Shown: positions 37,324 to 45,957 of the stretch, piece by piece
How positions within the stretch are numbered: position 1 is the stretch's first letter
Layout of the letters: the number at the start of each line of letters is the position of its first letter
DNA from: Shinella sp. WSJ-2
Lineage (GTDB): Bacteria > Pseudomonadota > Alphaproteobacteria > Rhizobiales > Rhizobiaceae
Length of the DNA: 64,000 nucleotides
Assembly: GCF_003432075.1 (NCBI RefSeq)
Contig: NZ_QWBU01000009.1
Location: 62,001-126,000, forward strand
Direction of reading: 5' to 3'
Position numbers and translations under genes: made by a program
Notes under the pieces: generated by a model
The model's input: only the letters and a program-made list of their open reading frames with translations
Databases searched by the model: none
Told to the model about the DNA's origin: nothing

Positions 37324-37701
37324 TTACGTCGCGACCCGGCGAGCGACTGATCGGCTACGCTTGTCGATCGCGCGTTGCAGCGCCTCGGTGATCTCCTCGT
37401 CGCGGAACGGCTTTGCGATCACCGCGAGCGCGCCGTCGAAACCGTAGGGAAGCGAGCCGGGATCACCGGTGACAAAGATGACGTCGATGCCGAAACGGTC
37501 AATGAGACGGCGGGCGAGCAAGTGGCCGCTGTTGCCGTCGGACAGGCCGAGATCGACGAGCGCGATGTCGGCGCGTGGCGCATAGGCAAGCGCTTGCTCG
37601 ACGGTCGAAACCGGCCCGAGTGTTTCGTGGCCGTTGTCATGCACCACGCTTTCGAGAAGGCTGGCGATGAGGAATTCGTCCTCGACGATCATGACGCGCA
37701 T
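37324..37701 (-). CDS. Single-domain response regulator (receiver)
   Basis: 125 residues, only a CheY-like receiver: acidic pocket VEDE at the start, phospho-acceptor Asp50 in ALVDLGLSDG, switch Thr in FVTGD and conserved Lys in VIAKPF. With no output domain it probably acts as a phosphate sink or protein-interaction switch. ATG 37701 follows GGGAGGAAG. It lies downstream of DUF3008 and the hybrid kinase on the same strand and is a likely partner of that kinase. Confidence 0.9.
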   Translation of the reverse strand: MRVMIVEDEFLIASLLESVVHDNGHETLGPVSTVEQALAYAPRADIALVDLGLSDGNSGHLLARRLIDRFGIDVIFVTGDPGSLPYGFDGALAVIAKPFRDEEITEALQRAIDKRSRSVARRVAT

Positions 37702-37715
37702 GACTTCCTCCCGTT

Positions 37716-37907
37716 TCACGCCGATTTCGCGTCGTGCTCAGGTTTGCCCTTGCGCTTGGTCGAGGCCATTTCCTTCAGCTCCTTCTCCGACATGGATTTC
37801 TCCATGCTCTTGGAAGCGCCTTTCAATTCGCTTTTCTTGGTCTCGCCGCGCTTTGCCGATAGCGCGGCGCCGGCGGCCTTTTGCTGCGCTTTGGATTTTG
37901 CAGGCAT
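37716..37907 (-). CDS. DUF3008 small stress protein
   Basis: 63 residues, highly basic and Ala/Lys/Ser rich: MPAKSKAQQKAAGAALSAKR and ELKEMASTKRKGKPEH are the DUF3008 signature. The family is small, abundant in rhizobia and of unknown function; composition suggests nucleic-acid contact or a disordered protectant. The RBS AGGAGATCG precedes the ATG, and an EcfG-like promoter lies 32-56 bp upstream, indicating general stress induction. Confidence 0.85.
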   Translation of the reverse strand: MPAKSKAQQKAAGAALSAKRGETKKSELKGASKSMEKSMSEKELKEMASTKRKGKPEHDAKSA

Positions 37908-37938
37908 AGTGCGATCTCCTGTTGGCGATATTCCGTCA

Positions 37939-37963
37939 AACCATCGAGGCCGTCCAATGTTCC
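37939..37963 (-). promoter_or_regulatory. EcfG-like promoter of DUF3008 (and the receiver gene)
   Basis: GGAAC-N16-GGTT reading toward 37907, against the alphaproteobacterial EcfG consensus GGAAC-N16/17-CGTT. It lies between the kinase stop and DUF3008. Confidence 0.65.
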
Positions 37964-37970
37964 CGCAGCC

Positions 37971-40900
37971 TCAGGCGCCCGCGGCAGCAAGCGCCACGGC
38001 GATCTCCCTGGCATCATAAGGCTTCTGCAGCAGGACGGCGGGCCGGCCGACGGCAAGCACAGGCAGGTCGCTGTGGCCTGTCGCGAAAACGACGCCGATA
38101 TCAGGCCGTACCTCGCGGGCGCGGATCGCCAGGTCCGTGCCCGACATGCCCGGCAGCCCGACATCTGTCAGGAGCACATCGAAGGCGCGGCTCTCGAGAA
38201 TCGGCAAAGCCTCCTCCGCCGTCGTCGCCTCGACCACCTCATGGCCCAGTTCCTGCACCAGATCGGCGGCGTTGAGGCGGATCAGGAAATCGTCCTCGAC
38301 CAGAAGAATGCTGAGCCGCCGCGGCTTTTCAGGCACGGTCTGCGGTTTCGGTACGCTTTCCGGTTCAAGCGCAAGCGGCATTTTCGCCTCCGACGCAACC
38401 GGCTTTCGGCCGGCGAGCGTGGCGCGCAGTTTTCGGGCCAGTGCCTCGCGCGTATAGGGCTTCGGCAGAAGCTCGACGCCGGCATCGAGCCGCCCTTCAT
38501 GCACGATGGAATTTTCCGTGTAGCCCGAGGTAAAGAGCACCGCGAGGCCGGGCAGCCGTTCGCGCGCCTTGCGGGCGAGATCGGGACTGCGCAGCGGCCC
38601 AGGCATGACGACGTCGGTGAAGAGGAGATCAATGCTCACACCGCTTTCGATAACCGTCAGGGCGCTGGCGGCATCGCGCGCCTTGAGCACGGAATAGCCG
38701 AGATCGCCGAGCATTTCGACGACCGTGGCGCGTACGTCGTCGTCATCTTCCGCGACGAGCACGGTCTCCGTGCCGCCAATGATCGGCCCAAAATCGACCT
38801 CGGCGAGACGGTCCTCCTCTTCCAGCGAGCGCGGCAGATAAATCCGCACGGTCGTGCCCTCGCCCGGTTCACTGTACATCTTGATATGACCGCCGGACTG
38901 CTTGACGAAGCCGTAGACCATGGAGAGGCCGAGACCACTGCCCTTGCCGGCCGGCTTCGTGGAGAAAAACGGCTCGAAGGCCCGCTCCATAACGTCGGGG
39001 GGCATGCCCTCGCCGGTATCCGTTACGGCGACAAGCACATATTGACCCGGCTTGATATCGCCATGCCGCCTTGCATAGGTGTCGTCGATATAGGCATTTC
39101 CGACCTCGACGGTCAGCTTGCCGACGCCCTTCATGGCATCGCGGGCGTTGATCGCCAGGTTGAGCACGGCGTTTTCGATCTGCAACGGATCGACAAAGGT
39201 GTTCCAGAGGCCGCCGGACCGAATCGTCTCGATTTCGATCGCCTCGCCGATCGTCCGGCGCAGGAGGTCCTCCAGCCCGGCAACAAAGCGGCCGATATTG
39301 ATGACTTTCGGCTCCAGCGCCTGCCTACGGCCGAAGGCGAGCAACTGGCTGGCGAGCTTGGAACCGCGACTGACGCCGGCAATTGCATTGGCGACACGCT
39401 GCTCGGCGCGCGCATTGCCGGCAATGTCCTTGCCGAGCAATTGGAGATTGCCCGAAATGACCTGAAGCAGATTGTTGAAATCGTGCGCGACGCCACCGGT
39501 CAGCTGGCCGATCGATTCCATCTTCTGTGCCTGTCGCAGCAATTCCTCGGCTTCCGCCAGCGCGCGCGCCTGCTCGCGCTCGCCGGTCACGTCGCGTCCA
39601 TAGGCAAAGGTCAGACCCTCCTCGGCGAAGATGCGCCAGGAAATCCATCGCACGGACCCGTCGAAATGCCGGAAGCGCACTTCCCGCTCGGCTGTGCCGA
39701 AACGATAGTCGCCGGCCAAAAATTCTGCCGCATCCTCCTGCCGGACGAAAGTCCCCAGACGTCGGCCAACGCTTTCGCGGGCAGGAAAGCCCAGTACTTC
39801 GGACCAGGCGGGGTTGACGGAGCGGATCGTGCCATCCTCGCTGGTCACGACAAGCAGGTCGCGCGCATTGCGCCACAGGCGGTTGACCTCCGCGGTGCGT
39901 TCACCGACCTGCCGCTCCAGCGAATTGGCGAGCTGTTCGAGCTTCTGCTCCGCCCGCCGCCGCTCTACGGCGCTGCGGGTGCGGGCAGCGACGTCGCGCA
40001 CGAAATCCAGTTCGCTCGGCGACCATTCGCGCACGTCTTCATGGTTGAGATAGAGCAGCGCGACGAGGCCGGAAGCTTCCGTGACGGGCATGTTTATGAA
40101 GGCCCGCGCCTTGATCGCTTTCAGCGCTTCGGCCGTTGCCTTGGTGCGAGGGTCCTGCTCCGCATCTGCCACGACGACAGTCTCGCCGCGCTTGAGGTCA
40201 TCGATATAGGTCCCGTATTCGCGGAAATTCAGCACGCCGGCAATCGTCTTGACGCCGGGCGCATTCCAATCGCGCTCGATGGTGATCGTCTCGGCGACGA
40301 GATCGATCGTGCCATAGCCGGCGCGGCTGACATTGTGCACCTTGGCAAGCATCTCGGCTGCCGCAAAGGCAATGTCGGCCGGGTCGGTGAGCTGGTTGAA
40401 ACGGTCCGTAAGTTCGATCAGCGCATTGCGCCTGACCTCCTCGGCCCGCACCTCGGTCACATCGACATTGACGCCGATCATGCCGAGAAATTCGCCACCT
40501 GCCCCGAAACGCGGCTGCGCATCCGTACGCAGCAGGCGATAGCAGCCGAGCTTGCGGCGATAGCGGGCCTCGACGACGAATGGCACCTGTCGTTGCATCG
40601 CATCGCCGAACACCTGCGCCAGCGCCTGCCGGTCATCGGGATGCACGGTGGTGTTCCAGTCGAAGCCCGCGATCTCCTCCGGCTCGACACCCCAGAAGGC
40701 GCGCTTGGCCGCATTGAGATAGACGCACTTGCCATGCTCATCACCCATCCAGAGCATGACCGGCGCGCTTTCCGCGGCAAGGCGGAACCGGGCCTCGCTT
40801 TCGCGCAGCGCATCCTCAGCCGTCTTCTGCTCGGTCACATCGTGGCCCTGCACGAAGACGCCGGTCGGCCTGCCGTCTTCACCGAAAACCGGCTGGTAGA

Positions 40901-41717
40901 TGAAATCCAGAAAACGCTCGTCCGGCGCCATATCGTGGCGGCGCTTCAGCAGCACGCGCACGCCTTTGCCCACATAGGGGCGGCGCGTGGCGAGCACGCG
41001 ATCGAGAATCTCGACGAAACCCTGTTCCACCACCTCCGGCAGCGCCTCGCGGAGAGGCTTTCCGAGGATGTCCCTGTTATCGACGAGCTGGCGGTAGGCA
41101 TTGTTTGCAATGCCGAAAACGTGGTCCGGCCCAACAAGCGTCGACACGAAGCCGGGCGCCTGCTCGAACATGAGGCGCAGCCGCTCGCCTTCCGATTTCA
41201 GCCGCTCCTCCGCCTTCACCTTGTCGGTCGTCTCGACCACAATGGCGATGACGCCGGCCGGACGGCCGTCCTCGCCAAGCACGGGGGAATAGTCGAGGTT
41301 CATCCAGACCTGCTCAGGCTCACCCCGATGGCGAAACAGCGTCAGCTCCTGATCCTTATAGGCAAGCGTGCCGCCGGCCAGACCGACCTTCATGACATTG
41401 TCGTTGAAATCGGCGACCTCGGGCCAGCCTTCGCGCACCTTGCTGCCGAGAAGCTCCGGATGGCGGCCGCCTGCAAAAACGGAGTAACCGTCATTGTAGA
41501 TCATAATGCCATCCTCGCCCCACAGGAGGACGATCGGCACCGGAGAGCGCAGCATCAGGCTGACCGTGGTCTTGAGGCTTTGCGGCCAGCCGTCGATGGG
41601 GCCTATCGGGGTGCGGGTCCAGTCGAAGGCGGAAATCAAGCGGGCAGCATCGCCTCCGCCGCTGAGGAATGGATAACGGCTGTTAACCGCCTCCTCCAGC
41701 CCGTCTTCCACCCGCAT
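37971..41717 (-). CDS. Large hybrid sensor histidine kinase with multiple PAS, GAF and two receivers
   Basis: 1248 residues, no membrane segment: several PAS-type sensory domains in the N-terminal half (for example VLLWGEDGIMIYNDGYSVFAG and ARFRLAAESAPVMLWMGDEHG), a GAF domain (about 430-590), another PAS, then HisKA with His745 in GGVAHDFNNLL. The ATPase has NARDAMKG, DTGEGMPP and GKGSGLGLSMVYG. Two C-terminal receivers follow, with Asp1035 (FTDVVMPG) and Asp1185 (LTDVGLPG). ATG 41717 has AGGGGG upstream; GTG 41747 is possible. It is cytoplasmic, so an internal redox, light or small-molecule cue is likely. DUF3008 and a lone receiver follow. Confidence 0.92.
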   Translation of the reverse strand: MRVEDGLEEAVNSRYPFLSGGGDAARLISAFDWTRTPIGPIDGWPQSLKTTVSLMLRSPVPIVLLWGEDGIMIYNDGYSVFAGGRHPELLGSKVREGWPEVADFNDNVMKVGLAGGTLAYKDQELTLFRHRGEPEQVWMNLDYSPVLGEDGRPAGVIAIVVETTDKVKAEERLKSEGERLRLMFEQAPGFVSTLVGPDHVFGIANNAYRQLVDNRDILGKPLREALPEVVEQGFVEILDRVLATRRPYVGKGVRVLLKRRHDMAPDERFLDFIYQPVFGEDGRPTGVFVQGHDVTEQKTAEDALRESEARFRLAAESAPVMLWMGDEHGKCVYLNAAKRAFWGVEPEEIAGFDWNTTVHPDDRQALAQVFGDAMQRQVPFVVEARYRRKLGCYRLLRTDAQPRFGAGGEFLGMIGVNVDVTEVRAEEVRRNALIELTDRFNQLTDPADIAFAAAEMLAKVHNVSRAGYGTIDLVAETITIERDWNAPGVKTIAGVLNFREYGTYIDDLKRGETVVVADAEQDPRTKATAEALKAIKARAFINMPVTEASGLVALLYLNHEDVREWSPSELDFVRDVAARTRSAVERRRAEQKLEQLANSLERQVGERTAEVNRLWRNARDLLVVTSEDGTIRSVNPAWSEVLGFPARESVGRRLGTFVRQEDAAEFLAGDYRFGTAEREVRFRHFDGSVRWISWRIFAEEGLTFAYGRDVTGEREQARALAEAEELLRQAQKMESIGQLTGGVAHDFNNLLQVISGNLQLLGKDIAGNARAEQRVANAIAGVSRGSKLASQLLAFGRRQALEPKVINIGRFVAGLEDLLRRTIGEAIEIETIRSGGLWNTFVDPLQIENAVLNLAINARDAMKGVGKLTVEVGNAYIDDTYARRHGDIKPGQYVLVAVTDTGEGMPPDVMERAFEPFFSTKPAGKGSGLGLSMVYGFVKQSGGHIKMYSEPGEGTTVRIYLPRSLEEEDRLAEVDFGPIIGGTETVLVAEDDDDVRATVVEMLGDLGYSVLKARDAASALTVIESGVSIDLLFTDVVMPGPLRSPDLARKARERLPGLAVLFTSGYTENSIVHEGRLDAGVELLPKPYTREALARKLRATLAGRKPVASEAKMPLALEPESVPKPQTVPEKPRRLSILLVEDDFLIRLNAADLVQELGHEVVEATTAEEALPILESRAFDVLLTDVGLPGMSGTDLAIRAREVRPDIGVVFATGHSDLPVLAVGRPAVLLQKPYDAREIAVALAAAGA

Positions 41718-41889
41718 CCGTACCCCCTTGTTGTATGCCAATCTCACGGGATCACTTCTAGCGTGGCTTCCCGGCGAAAGATTGCAATCGATACTGTCTC
41801 AACAAATTTTTCCCGCTACGGCCGAAGCCCCTGACGGCAGCGACGGACATAGGGCGGGAACAGACAACGTCAATTATTTGGCAGGGGCA

Positions 41890-42099
41890 CTACCGTTGAA
41901 AAACGGGAAGGTCGGAAGGTTTTGCAGCACGACCGCTTTTAAGGCCCAGCCGCTCCCAGGCGAAGGTTTTCGCCGCCGCAGCGGCCGCTTCCTTGGTAGG
42001 GTAGGTATCCGGCAGCACATAATCCCTGCCCTCGCAGGACAGCATCGCACGGCAACTCATCACATCGAAATGCAGCTGGATATTGGACTGTTCGTTCAT
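41890..42099 (-). CDS. Small hypothetical protein, 69 aa
   Basis: 69 residues, not recognised: MNEQSNIQLHFDVMSCRAMLSCEG, then a YPTKEAAAAAAKTFAWERLGL helix. It looks like a compact alpha/beta protein. The RBS GAAGGAGGATGCG directly before ATG 42099 is excellent, and a weak EcfG-like promoter (GGAAC-N16-CATT) precedes it, in keeping with the stress genes around. The interval 41748-41889 before the kinase shows nothing I recognise. Confidence 0.7.
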   Translation of the reverse strand: MNEQSNIQLHFDVMSCRAMLSCEGRDYVLPDTYPTKEAAAAAAKTFAWERLGLKSGRAAKPSDLPVFQR

Positions 42100-42127
42100 C
42101 GCATCCTCCTTCGACACAACACGATAA

Positions 42128-42152
42128 AATGAGGCTGATATCGATAAGTTCC
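42128..42152 (-). promoter_or_regulatory. Weak EcfG-like promoter of the 69-aa gene
   Basis: GGAAC-N16-CATT, with the -10 deviating at one base. A copy of the same form lies at 43019-43043 before the SDR gene. Confidence 0.4.
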
Positions 42153-42205
42153 CGATCCTCCCCGTCTTCTCCAAATTCCATCGATTTCCGGGTGCTGCCG
42201 AGCGC

Positions 42206-42988
42206 TTAACGCAGCAGCCCCTGTCCGCCGTCTATCCACAATGGCACGCCGGTAATGTGGCGGGCCTTGGAGGAAGCGAGGAAGAGGATTGCGTCGGCGA
42301 CTTCCGCTGCCGTGCCCGGTTCGCCGGCGGAAATCGGGATTTGCCCCTGCGGCCACACCACGGGAATGCCGGCCTCATCCGTGCCGCGCTGGCGCGTGTT
42401 GTCGTCAATCTCAGTCTCGATGGCGCCGGGGCAGATGGCGTTGACGCGGATATGCGACTTGCCGAGTTCGAGGGCGAGTTGCTGCACCATTGCAAGCTGT
42501 GCGGCCTTGGTCGCGGAATAGGCGGTCGCGCCCGGCGTGGTGAAGGTGCGCGTCCCATTGATGGAAGAGACCACAACGATGCTTCCCTCTCCGGCAGCCT
42601 TTAGATGCGGCACAGTGAGGTGCAGGGTCAGGTAGGTTCCGCGCAAATTGACGGTGATCGTCTCGTCCCATTCAGCGGGCTCCAGATCGTCGATCGGCGC
42701 CCAGACGCCATTGATTCCGGCATTGGCGATCACAATGTCGAGAGCGCCGAAGGCCCCGACGAGCCGGTCCACCGCCGCCCGCATCGCGGCCTCGTCCGCA
42801 ATATCGGCGATCAGCGCGATAGCATCGCCCCCTTGGCCGCGGATGTCGCGCACAACGGCGTCAACCTCCTCTTCCGTTCGGCTCAGCACACCGACGCTCG
42901 CGCCAAGACGGGCAAAAGCTTCCGCCGTCGCCTTGCCGATCCCAGACCCGGCCCCCGTCACGAGGGCGACCTTTCCTGCAAAAAGCAT
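42206..42988 (-). CDS. Short-chain dehydrogenase/reductase
   Basis: 260 residues, classical SDR: cofactor motif TGAGSGIGKA, NAG (VIANAGINGVW), catalytic Ser in SIVVVSSINGT and Tyr-x3-Lys in TAYSATKAAQ, ending WIDGGQGLLR. Asp/Arg determinants after beta-2 (LSRTEEEV) suggest NADP(H). ATG 42988 follows GGAGGAAAAG; the frame stays open far upstream only by antisense chance. Substrate unknown; it sits next to stress genes and has a weak EcfG-like element upstream. Confidence 0.9.
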   Translation of the reverse strand: MLFAGKVALVTGAGSGIGKATAEAFARLGASVGVLSRTEEEVDAVVRDIRGQGGDAIALIADIADEAAMRAAVDRLVGAFGALDIVIANAGINGVWAPIDDLEPAEWDETITVNLRGTYLTLHLTVPHLKAAGEGSIVVVSSINGTRTFTTPGATAYSATKAAQLAMVQQLALELGKSHIRVNAICPGAIETEIDDNTRQRGTDEAGIPVVWPQGQIPISAGEPGTAAEVADAILFLASSKARHITGVPLWIDGGQGLLR

Positions 42989-43053
42989 GGCTTTTCCTCC
43001 GTTGCACAGCCCGAAAAGAATGCTTCGCAAGCGGTCCTGTTCCGAGATTTCTT

Positions 43054-43078
43054 GGAACCATGACCCAACCCCGGAGTT
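43054..43078 (+). promoter_or_regulatory. EcfG-like promoter of the five-gene stress operon
   Basis: GGAAC-N16-AGTT, 37 bp before the GTG at 43115. It supports the operon start at the small basic ORF rather than at the CBS gene. Confidence 0.65.
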
Positions 43079-43114
43079 TGCTTCTGACATCAAACCAGTT
43101 CGTAGGAGTTTTAC

Positions 43115-43318
43115 GTGCGTCAGAAGAAAAAGCCGCTCGCCCGCAAACCCGCCCCACAGACGGATACCGAAACCGGCCACAGGGCCAAACGCCGCAATTC
43201 CTGGGACCCGCAGGTCATCGTGCCGCATCAGGTGGATCTGCCGCTCGATCAGGGACGTGACGAGATTGCCGTACCCGCAGCGGTCCATGGCCGCAGCCTG
43301 TCCAACGGAAGGCTTTGA
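43115..43318 (+). CDS. Small basic hypothetical protein, 67 aa
   Basis: GTG 43115 is preceded by TAGGAG at good spacing and by an EcfG-like promoter, which is the main reason to call it. The product starts with a very basic stretch (RQKKKPLARKP) and has a VDLPLDQGRDEIAVPA middle; no family recognised. Its stop codon lies within the RBS of the CBS gene (GAGGAGG), suggesting coupling. The alternative is a leader with no real protein. Confidence 0.5.
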   Translation: MRQKKKPLARKPAPQTDTETGHRAKRRNSWDPQVIVPHQVDLPLDQGRDEIAVPAAVHGRSLSNGRL

Positions 43319-43331
43319 GGAGGCGATCGGG

Positions 43332-43721
43332 ATGCTTGTGAAGGACGTTATGTCCGCCCAGATCGTTACCGCGTCTCCCAATGACACGGCCCAGTCGGCC
43401 GCCCGTCTGATGGCGGAAACGGAAGTCGGCGCGCTCCCCGTGGAGGTTCCGGGCGTCGGCGCCATTGTCGGCATCATCACCGATCGCGACATAGTCGTTT
43501 CAGTGCTGGCGAAGGGTCTTTCGACCTCGACGGGACTTGCCGAATTCATGACCGTGTCGCCTGAGGTCTGTAACGAGAATGACGAGACGGACGCCGTTGC
43601 GGCCCGCATGCGCGATCTTGCGGTGCGGCGTCTCGTGGTCGTCAACGATGAGCGGCGCGTGGTCGGCATCGTGAGCCTCGTCGATATTCCGGCCGAACCG
43701 GCAGTGGAGGGCGTGCAATGA
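43332..43721 (+). CDS. CBS-domain pair protein
   Basis: 129 residues comprising two CBS motifs: LVKDVMSAQIVTASPNDTAQSAARLMAETEVGALPV...GIITDRDIV, then EFMTVSPEVCNENDETDAVAARMRDLAVRRLVVV...GIVSLVDI. Stand-alone CBS pairs bind adenine nucleotides and modulate partners. ATG 43332 follows GAGGAGG; the longer frame overlaps antisense sequence. It overlaps the DUF982 gene by 4 bp. Confidence 0.87.
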   Translation: MLVKDVMSAQIVTASPNDTAQSAARLMAETEVGALPVEVPGVGAIVGIITDRDIVVSVLAKGLSTSTGLAEFMTVSPEVCNENDETDAVAARMRDLAVRRLVVVNDERRVVGIVSLVDIPAEPAVEGVQ

Positions 43722-43984
43722 CGATCTACGCAACTGACAGGCTGTGGGACGAGGCGGTCATCCTGGAGGGTGAAGGGCGGGTTCTGCGCGTGCACAGCAC
43801 GCGGGACGCTCTGCTCTGCCTCAAGAACCACTGGCCAATCGATGACGGCCCTGCCCTGCTGACGGCAACGAGTGTTGGCGAGCAGGGGCTGACCAGCGAC
43901 GACGATCCGGCCTTTGCGCGCCGGGCTTTTATCGAAGCCGCCAAGGAAGCCGGCTTCAGCGTGAATACTTGGACGACGGCATAG
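43718..43984 (+). CDS. DUF982 protein (first copy)
   Basis: 88 residues with the DUF982 pattern: VSV-like opening strand, REALxCL(x)NHWP (here TRDALLCLKNHWPIDDGPAL) and a C-terminal ARRAFIEAAKEAGF helix. The family is confined mostly to rhizobia, and its function is unknown. The ATG overlaps the CBS stop (ATGA). A second DUF982 gene lies at 53271. Confidence 0.85.
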   Translation: MTIYATDRLWDEAVILEGEGRVLRVHSTRDALLCLKNHWPIDDGPALLTATSVGEQGLTSDDDPAFARRAFIEAAKEAGFSVNTWTTA

Positions 43985-44014
43985 ACCCGTCGCCGCATTC
44001 GAAGGGACATCACC

Positions 44015-44287
44015 GTGCAAGACGACGAACGCCAGGAATGGATTAACAAACGTGCCTACAGTTTGTGGGAGGCCGATGGCCGCCAACACGGTAAGGACAG
44101 GGAGCACTGGGAACAGGCCGTGCGTGAGCGCGAAGAGTTCGAGAAAGTCGTGCTTCCAGAACATCTGCTCAAGAAGCGCAATTCGGTCGAAGCCGACGCC
44201 GAAACCCGCAGGGCGGTTGCTTCGACCCGACAGCCCCGGTCGAAACGCGAGGCGAAGGGGCCTTTGTCGCGCCCCACAGCAATCTGA
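44015..44287 (+). CDS. DUF2934 protein
   Basis: 90 residues: RQEWINKRAYSLWEADGRQHGKDREHWEQA is the DUF2934 signature, followed by a charged low-complexity tail. Function unknown; common in rhizobial stress operons. GTG 44015 with GAAGGGAC upstream, 30 bp after DUF982 and 11 bp before the PfpI gene. Confidence 0.85.
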   Translation: MQDDERQEWINKRAYSLWEADGRQHGKDREHWEQAVREREEFEKVVLPEHLLKKRNSVEADAETRRAVASTRQPRSKREAKGPLSRPTAI

Positions 44288-44298
44288 AAGGAAAGAAC

Positions 44299-44859
44299 AT
44301 GCCCTCCATCAACCAAGCCCGCATCCTCATTCTCGCCACTGACGGTTACGAACGGTCCGAACTGCGTGTGCCTCTCGAGGAGCTGAAAAAACGCGGGGCG
44401 GCGGTTACCATCGCTTCGCTTGAAAAGCGCCCCATCACGAGTTGGGACAAGAAGGATTGGGGCGACACAGTCGATGTCGACCTGGCGGTCGCGGATGTTA
44501 AGACAACCGACTTCGACGCCCTCGTTCTGCCCGGCGGCCAGATCAACCCGGACCTGCTTCGCAAGGACGAGACGGCGATGCGTGCCGTGCGGGACTTCCT
44601 CGCCTCCGGCAAGGTGGTCGCGGCGATCTGCCATGCGCCATGGCTGCTGATCGAGGCCGATGCGTTGCGCGGCCGCAAGGCCACGTCCTATCCGTCGATC
44701 AAGACGGATGTCATCAATGCCGGCGCCGATTGGCGTGACGAAAAAGTGGTGACCGATCAGGGGATCATCACTTCGCGCTCCCCAGAGGATCTCGACGCCT
44801 TCGTGGCGAAAATCGTGGAAGAGATCGAAGAAGGCCGCCACAATCGCCGCGCGGCCTGA
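44299..44859 (+). CDS. PfpI/DJ-1-family protein (YhbO-like)
   Basis: 186 residues with nucleophile Cys111-His112 in AAICHAPWLLIEAD, a Glu near residue 21 (ERSELRVPLEEL) and LVLPGGQINPD. Family members act as glyoxalase III, deglycase or chaperone-like stress proteins. The AAGGAAAGAAC ribosome site is good. It is the last gene of the stress operon and ends at a strong terminator. Confidence 0.9.
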   Translation: MPSINQARILILATDGYERSELRVPLEELKKRGAAVTIASLEKRPITSWDKKDWGDTVDVDLAVADVKTTDFDALVLPGGQINPDLLRKDETAMRAVRDFLASGKVVAAICHAPWLLIEADALRGRKATSYPSIKTDVINAGADWRDEKVVTDQGIITSRSPEDLDAFVAKIVEEIEEGRHNRRAA

Positions 44860-44877
44860 TCCCGCAAGTCAACCTGC

Positions 44878-45948
44878 CTAAGCCGGCGGCTGCGCATCGC
44901 AAGCCGCCGGATTTTTTTTGCCCGCACGGCGGCGGGCATTGCGGCGGTTTTCGAGGAAACGCAGAAGGCGCTCCTCCTCCGCGCGCAGGCCCTTGATGGC
45001 GAGCGGCGGGCGGCGCATCGCACGCTGCAGCGTTTCCGGCGTCTCAGCGAGCGCGATAACATCGGGATGGATGTAGCTCGACCGGGCGATGGCCGGCGTA
45101 TTGTGTAGCGCCTCGGAGGCGGCGGTTGCCATGCCCTTGATTGTCGGCCGCCCCCCGTCTTCGATGGCTTGGCGGGCCATCGCGAAGGCCGCGAGACTTC
45201 CCGCCCAGGTGCGAAACGTCTTGGCCGAGACCGCGATGCCGGCGATCTGGGCGAGATATCCGTTGAGCCGGCCGGAATCGATCGGGCGCACCAAGTTCGT
45301 CTCATCCTTCCAGACGAAGAGCTGCCGGCCCGGCAGATCGGCGCTGTCTTCCAGGATGCGCTGCAGGCGCGGATGTTTCAGCGTGCGCTGCACGCGTTTA
45401 CCGCCCTTGGCTGTGAAGCGCAATTCGATGCGGCCGTCAGCCAGCCTGACATGGCGCTTCAACAGCGTCGTCGCGCCATAGGTCTTGTTTTCCTCCGCAT
45501 AAGCGCGGTTGCCGACGCGCAGCTGCGCCTCATCGAGCAGCACGGTGATCGCCGCCAGCATCGTATCGACCCTGCCCGGCGCGCCATCCAGATCACGCCG
45601 GACCGCGCGTCGGATTTTCGGCAGCGCCCGGCCGAAGGCGATGAGCTGGCCGAACTTGTCGCCGCTCTTCAACGCCTGCCAGTCGGCATGATAGCGGTAC
45701 TGCTTTCGCCCGCGCGCATCGTAACCGGTTGCCTGGAGGTGACCATTGTCCTGAATGCAGATCCAGACGTTCTGATAAGCTGGCGGCAGGCCGAGCGCCG
45801 AGATGCGCGCCTTCAGCGCCGCATCTCGTACAAGGGCACCATCCGGCAGACGGTAACAAAAGCTGCGGCCTGCACGCTGACGCCGGATTCCGGGCTCGCT
45901 GTCAGAGACATAGACGAGACCGGCTTGCGAAAGCGTGTCCGGCACCAT
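44878..45948 (-). CDS. Type IB DNA topoisomerase (poxvirus-like)
   Basis: 356 residues. Catalytic residues are visible: RVGN (Arg144), Lys in FTAKGGK, KTFRTW (Arg246), and nucleophile Tyr292 in IARSSYIHP. It relaxes supercoils through a 3'-phosphotyrosine. Bacterial TopIB genes are often stress linked. It begins 9 bp after glgX and probably shares the EcfG-like promoter at 48172; the terminal codons contain the PfpI terminator. Confidence 0.92.
   Translation of the reverse strand: MVPDTLSQAGLVYVSDSEPGIRRQRAGRSFCYRLPDGALVRDAALKARISALGLPPAYQNVWICIQDNGHLQATGYDARGRKQYRYHADWQALKSGDKFGQLIAFGRALPKIRRAVRRDLDGAPGRVDTMLAAITVLLDEAQLRVGNRAYAEENKTYGATTLLKRHVRLADGRIELRFTAKGGKRVQRTLKHPRLQRILEDSADLPGRQLFVWKDETNLVRPIDSGRLNGYLAQIAGIAVSAKTFRTWAGSLAAFAMARQAIEDGGRPTIKGMATAASEALHNTPAIARSSYIHPDVIALAETPETLQRAMRRPPLAIKGLRAEEERLLRFLENRRNARRRAGKKNPAACDAQPPA
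44883..44919 (+). terminator. Terminator of the stress operon, inside the end of the topoisomerase gene
   Basis: CCGGCGGCT/AGCCGCCGG around a 10-base loop, then A and eight Ts, just after the PfpI stop on the plus strand. It also encodes the last residues of the convergent topoisomerase. Confidence 0.9.
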
Positions 45949-45957
45949 GGCACACCG

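Noticed and set aside
37881-41834. 1317-codon open frame on the plus strand
   Set aside because: It is antisense to the hybrid kinase, whose domains are intact; the product is Arg/His/Gly-rich low complexity with no fold. Long antisense frames are expected at this GC.
42989-44164. Upstream extension of the SDR frame to 652 codons
   Set aside because: The SDR has a canonical start with a strong RBS at 42988; the extension is antisense to the CBS/DUF982 operon.
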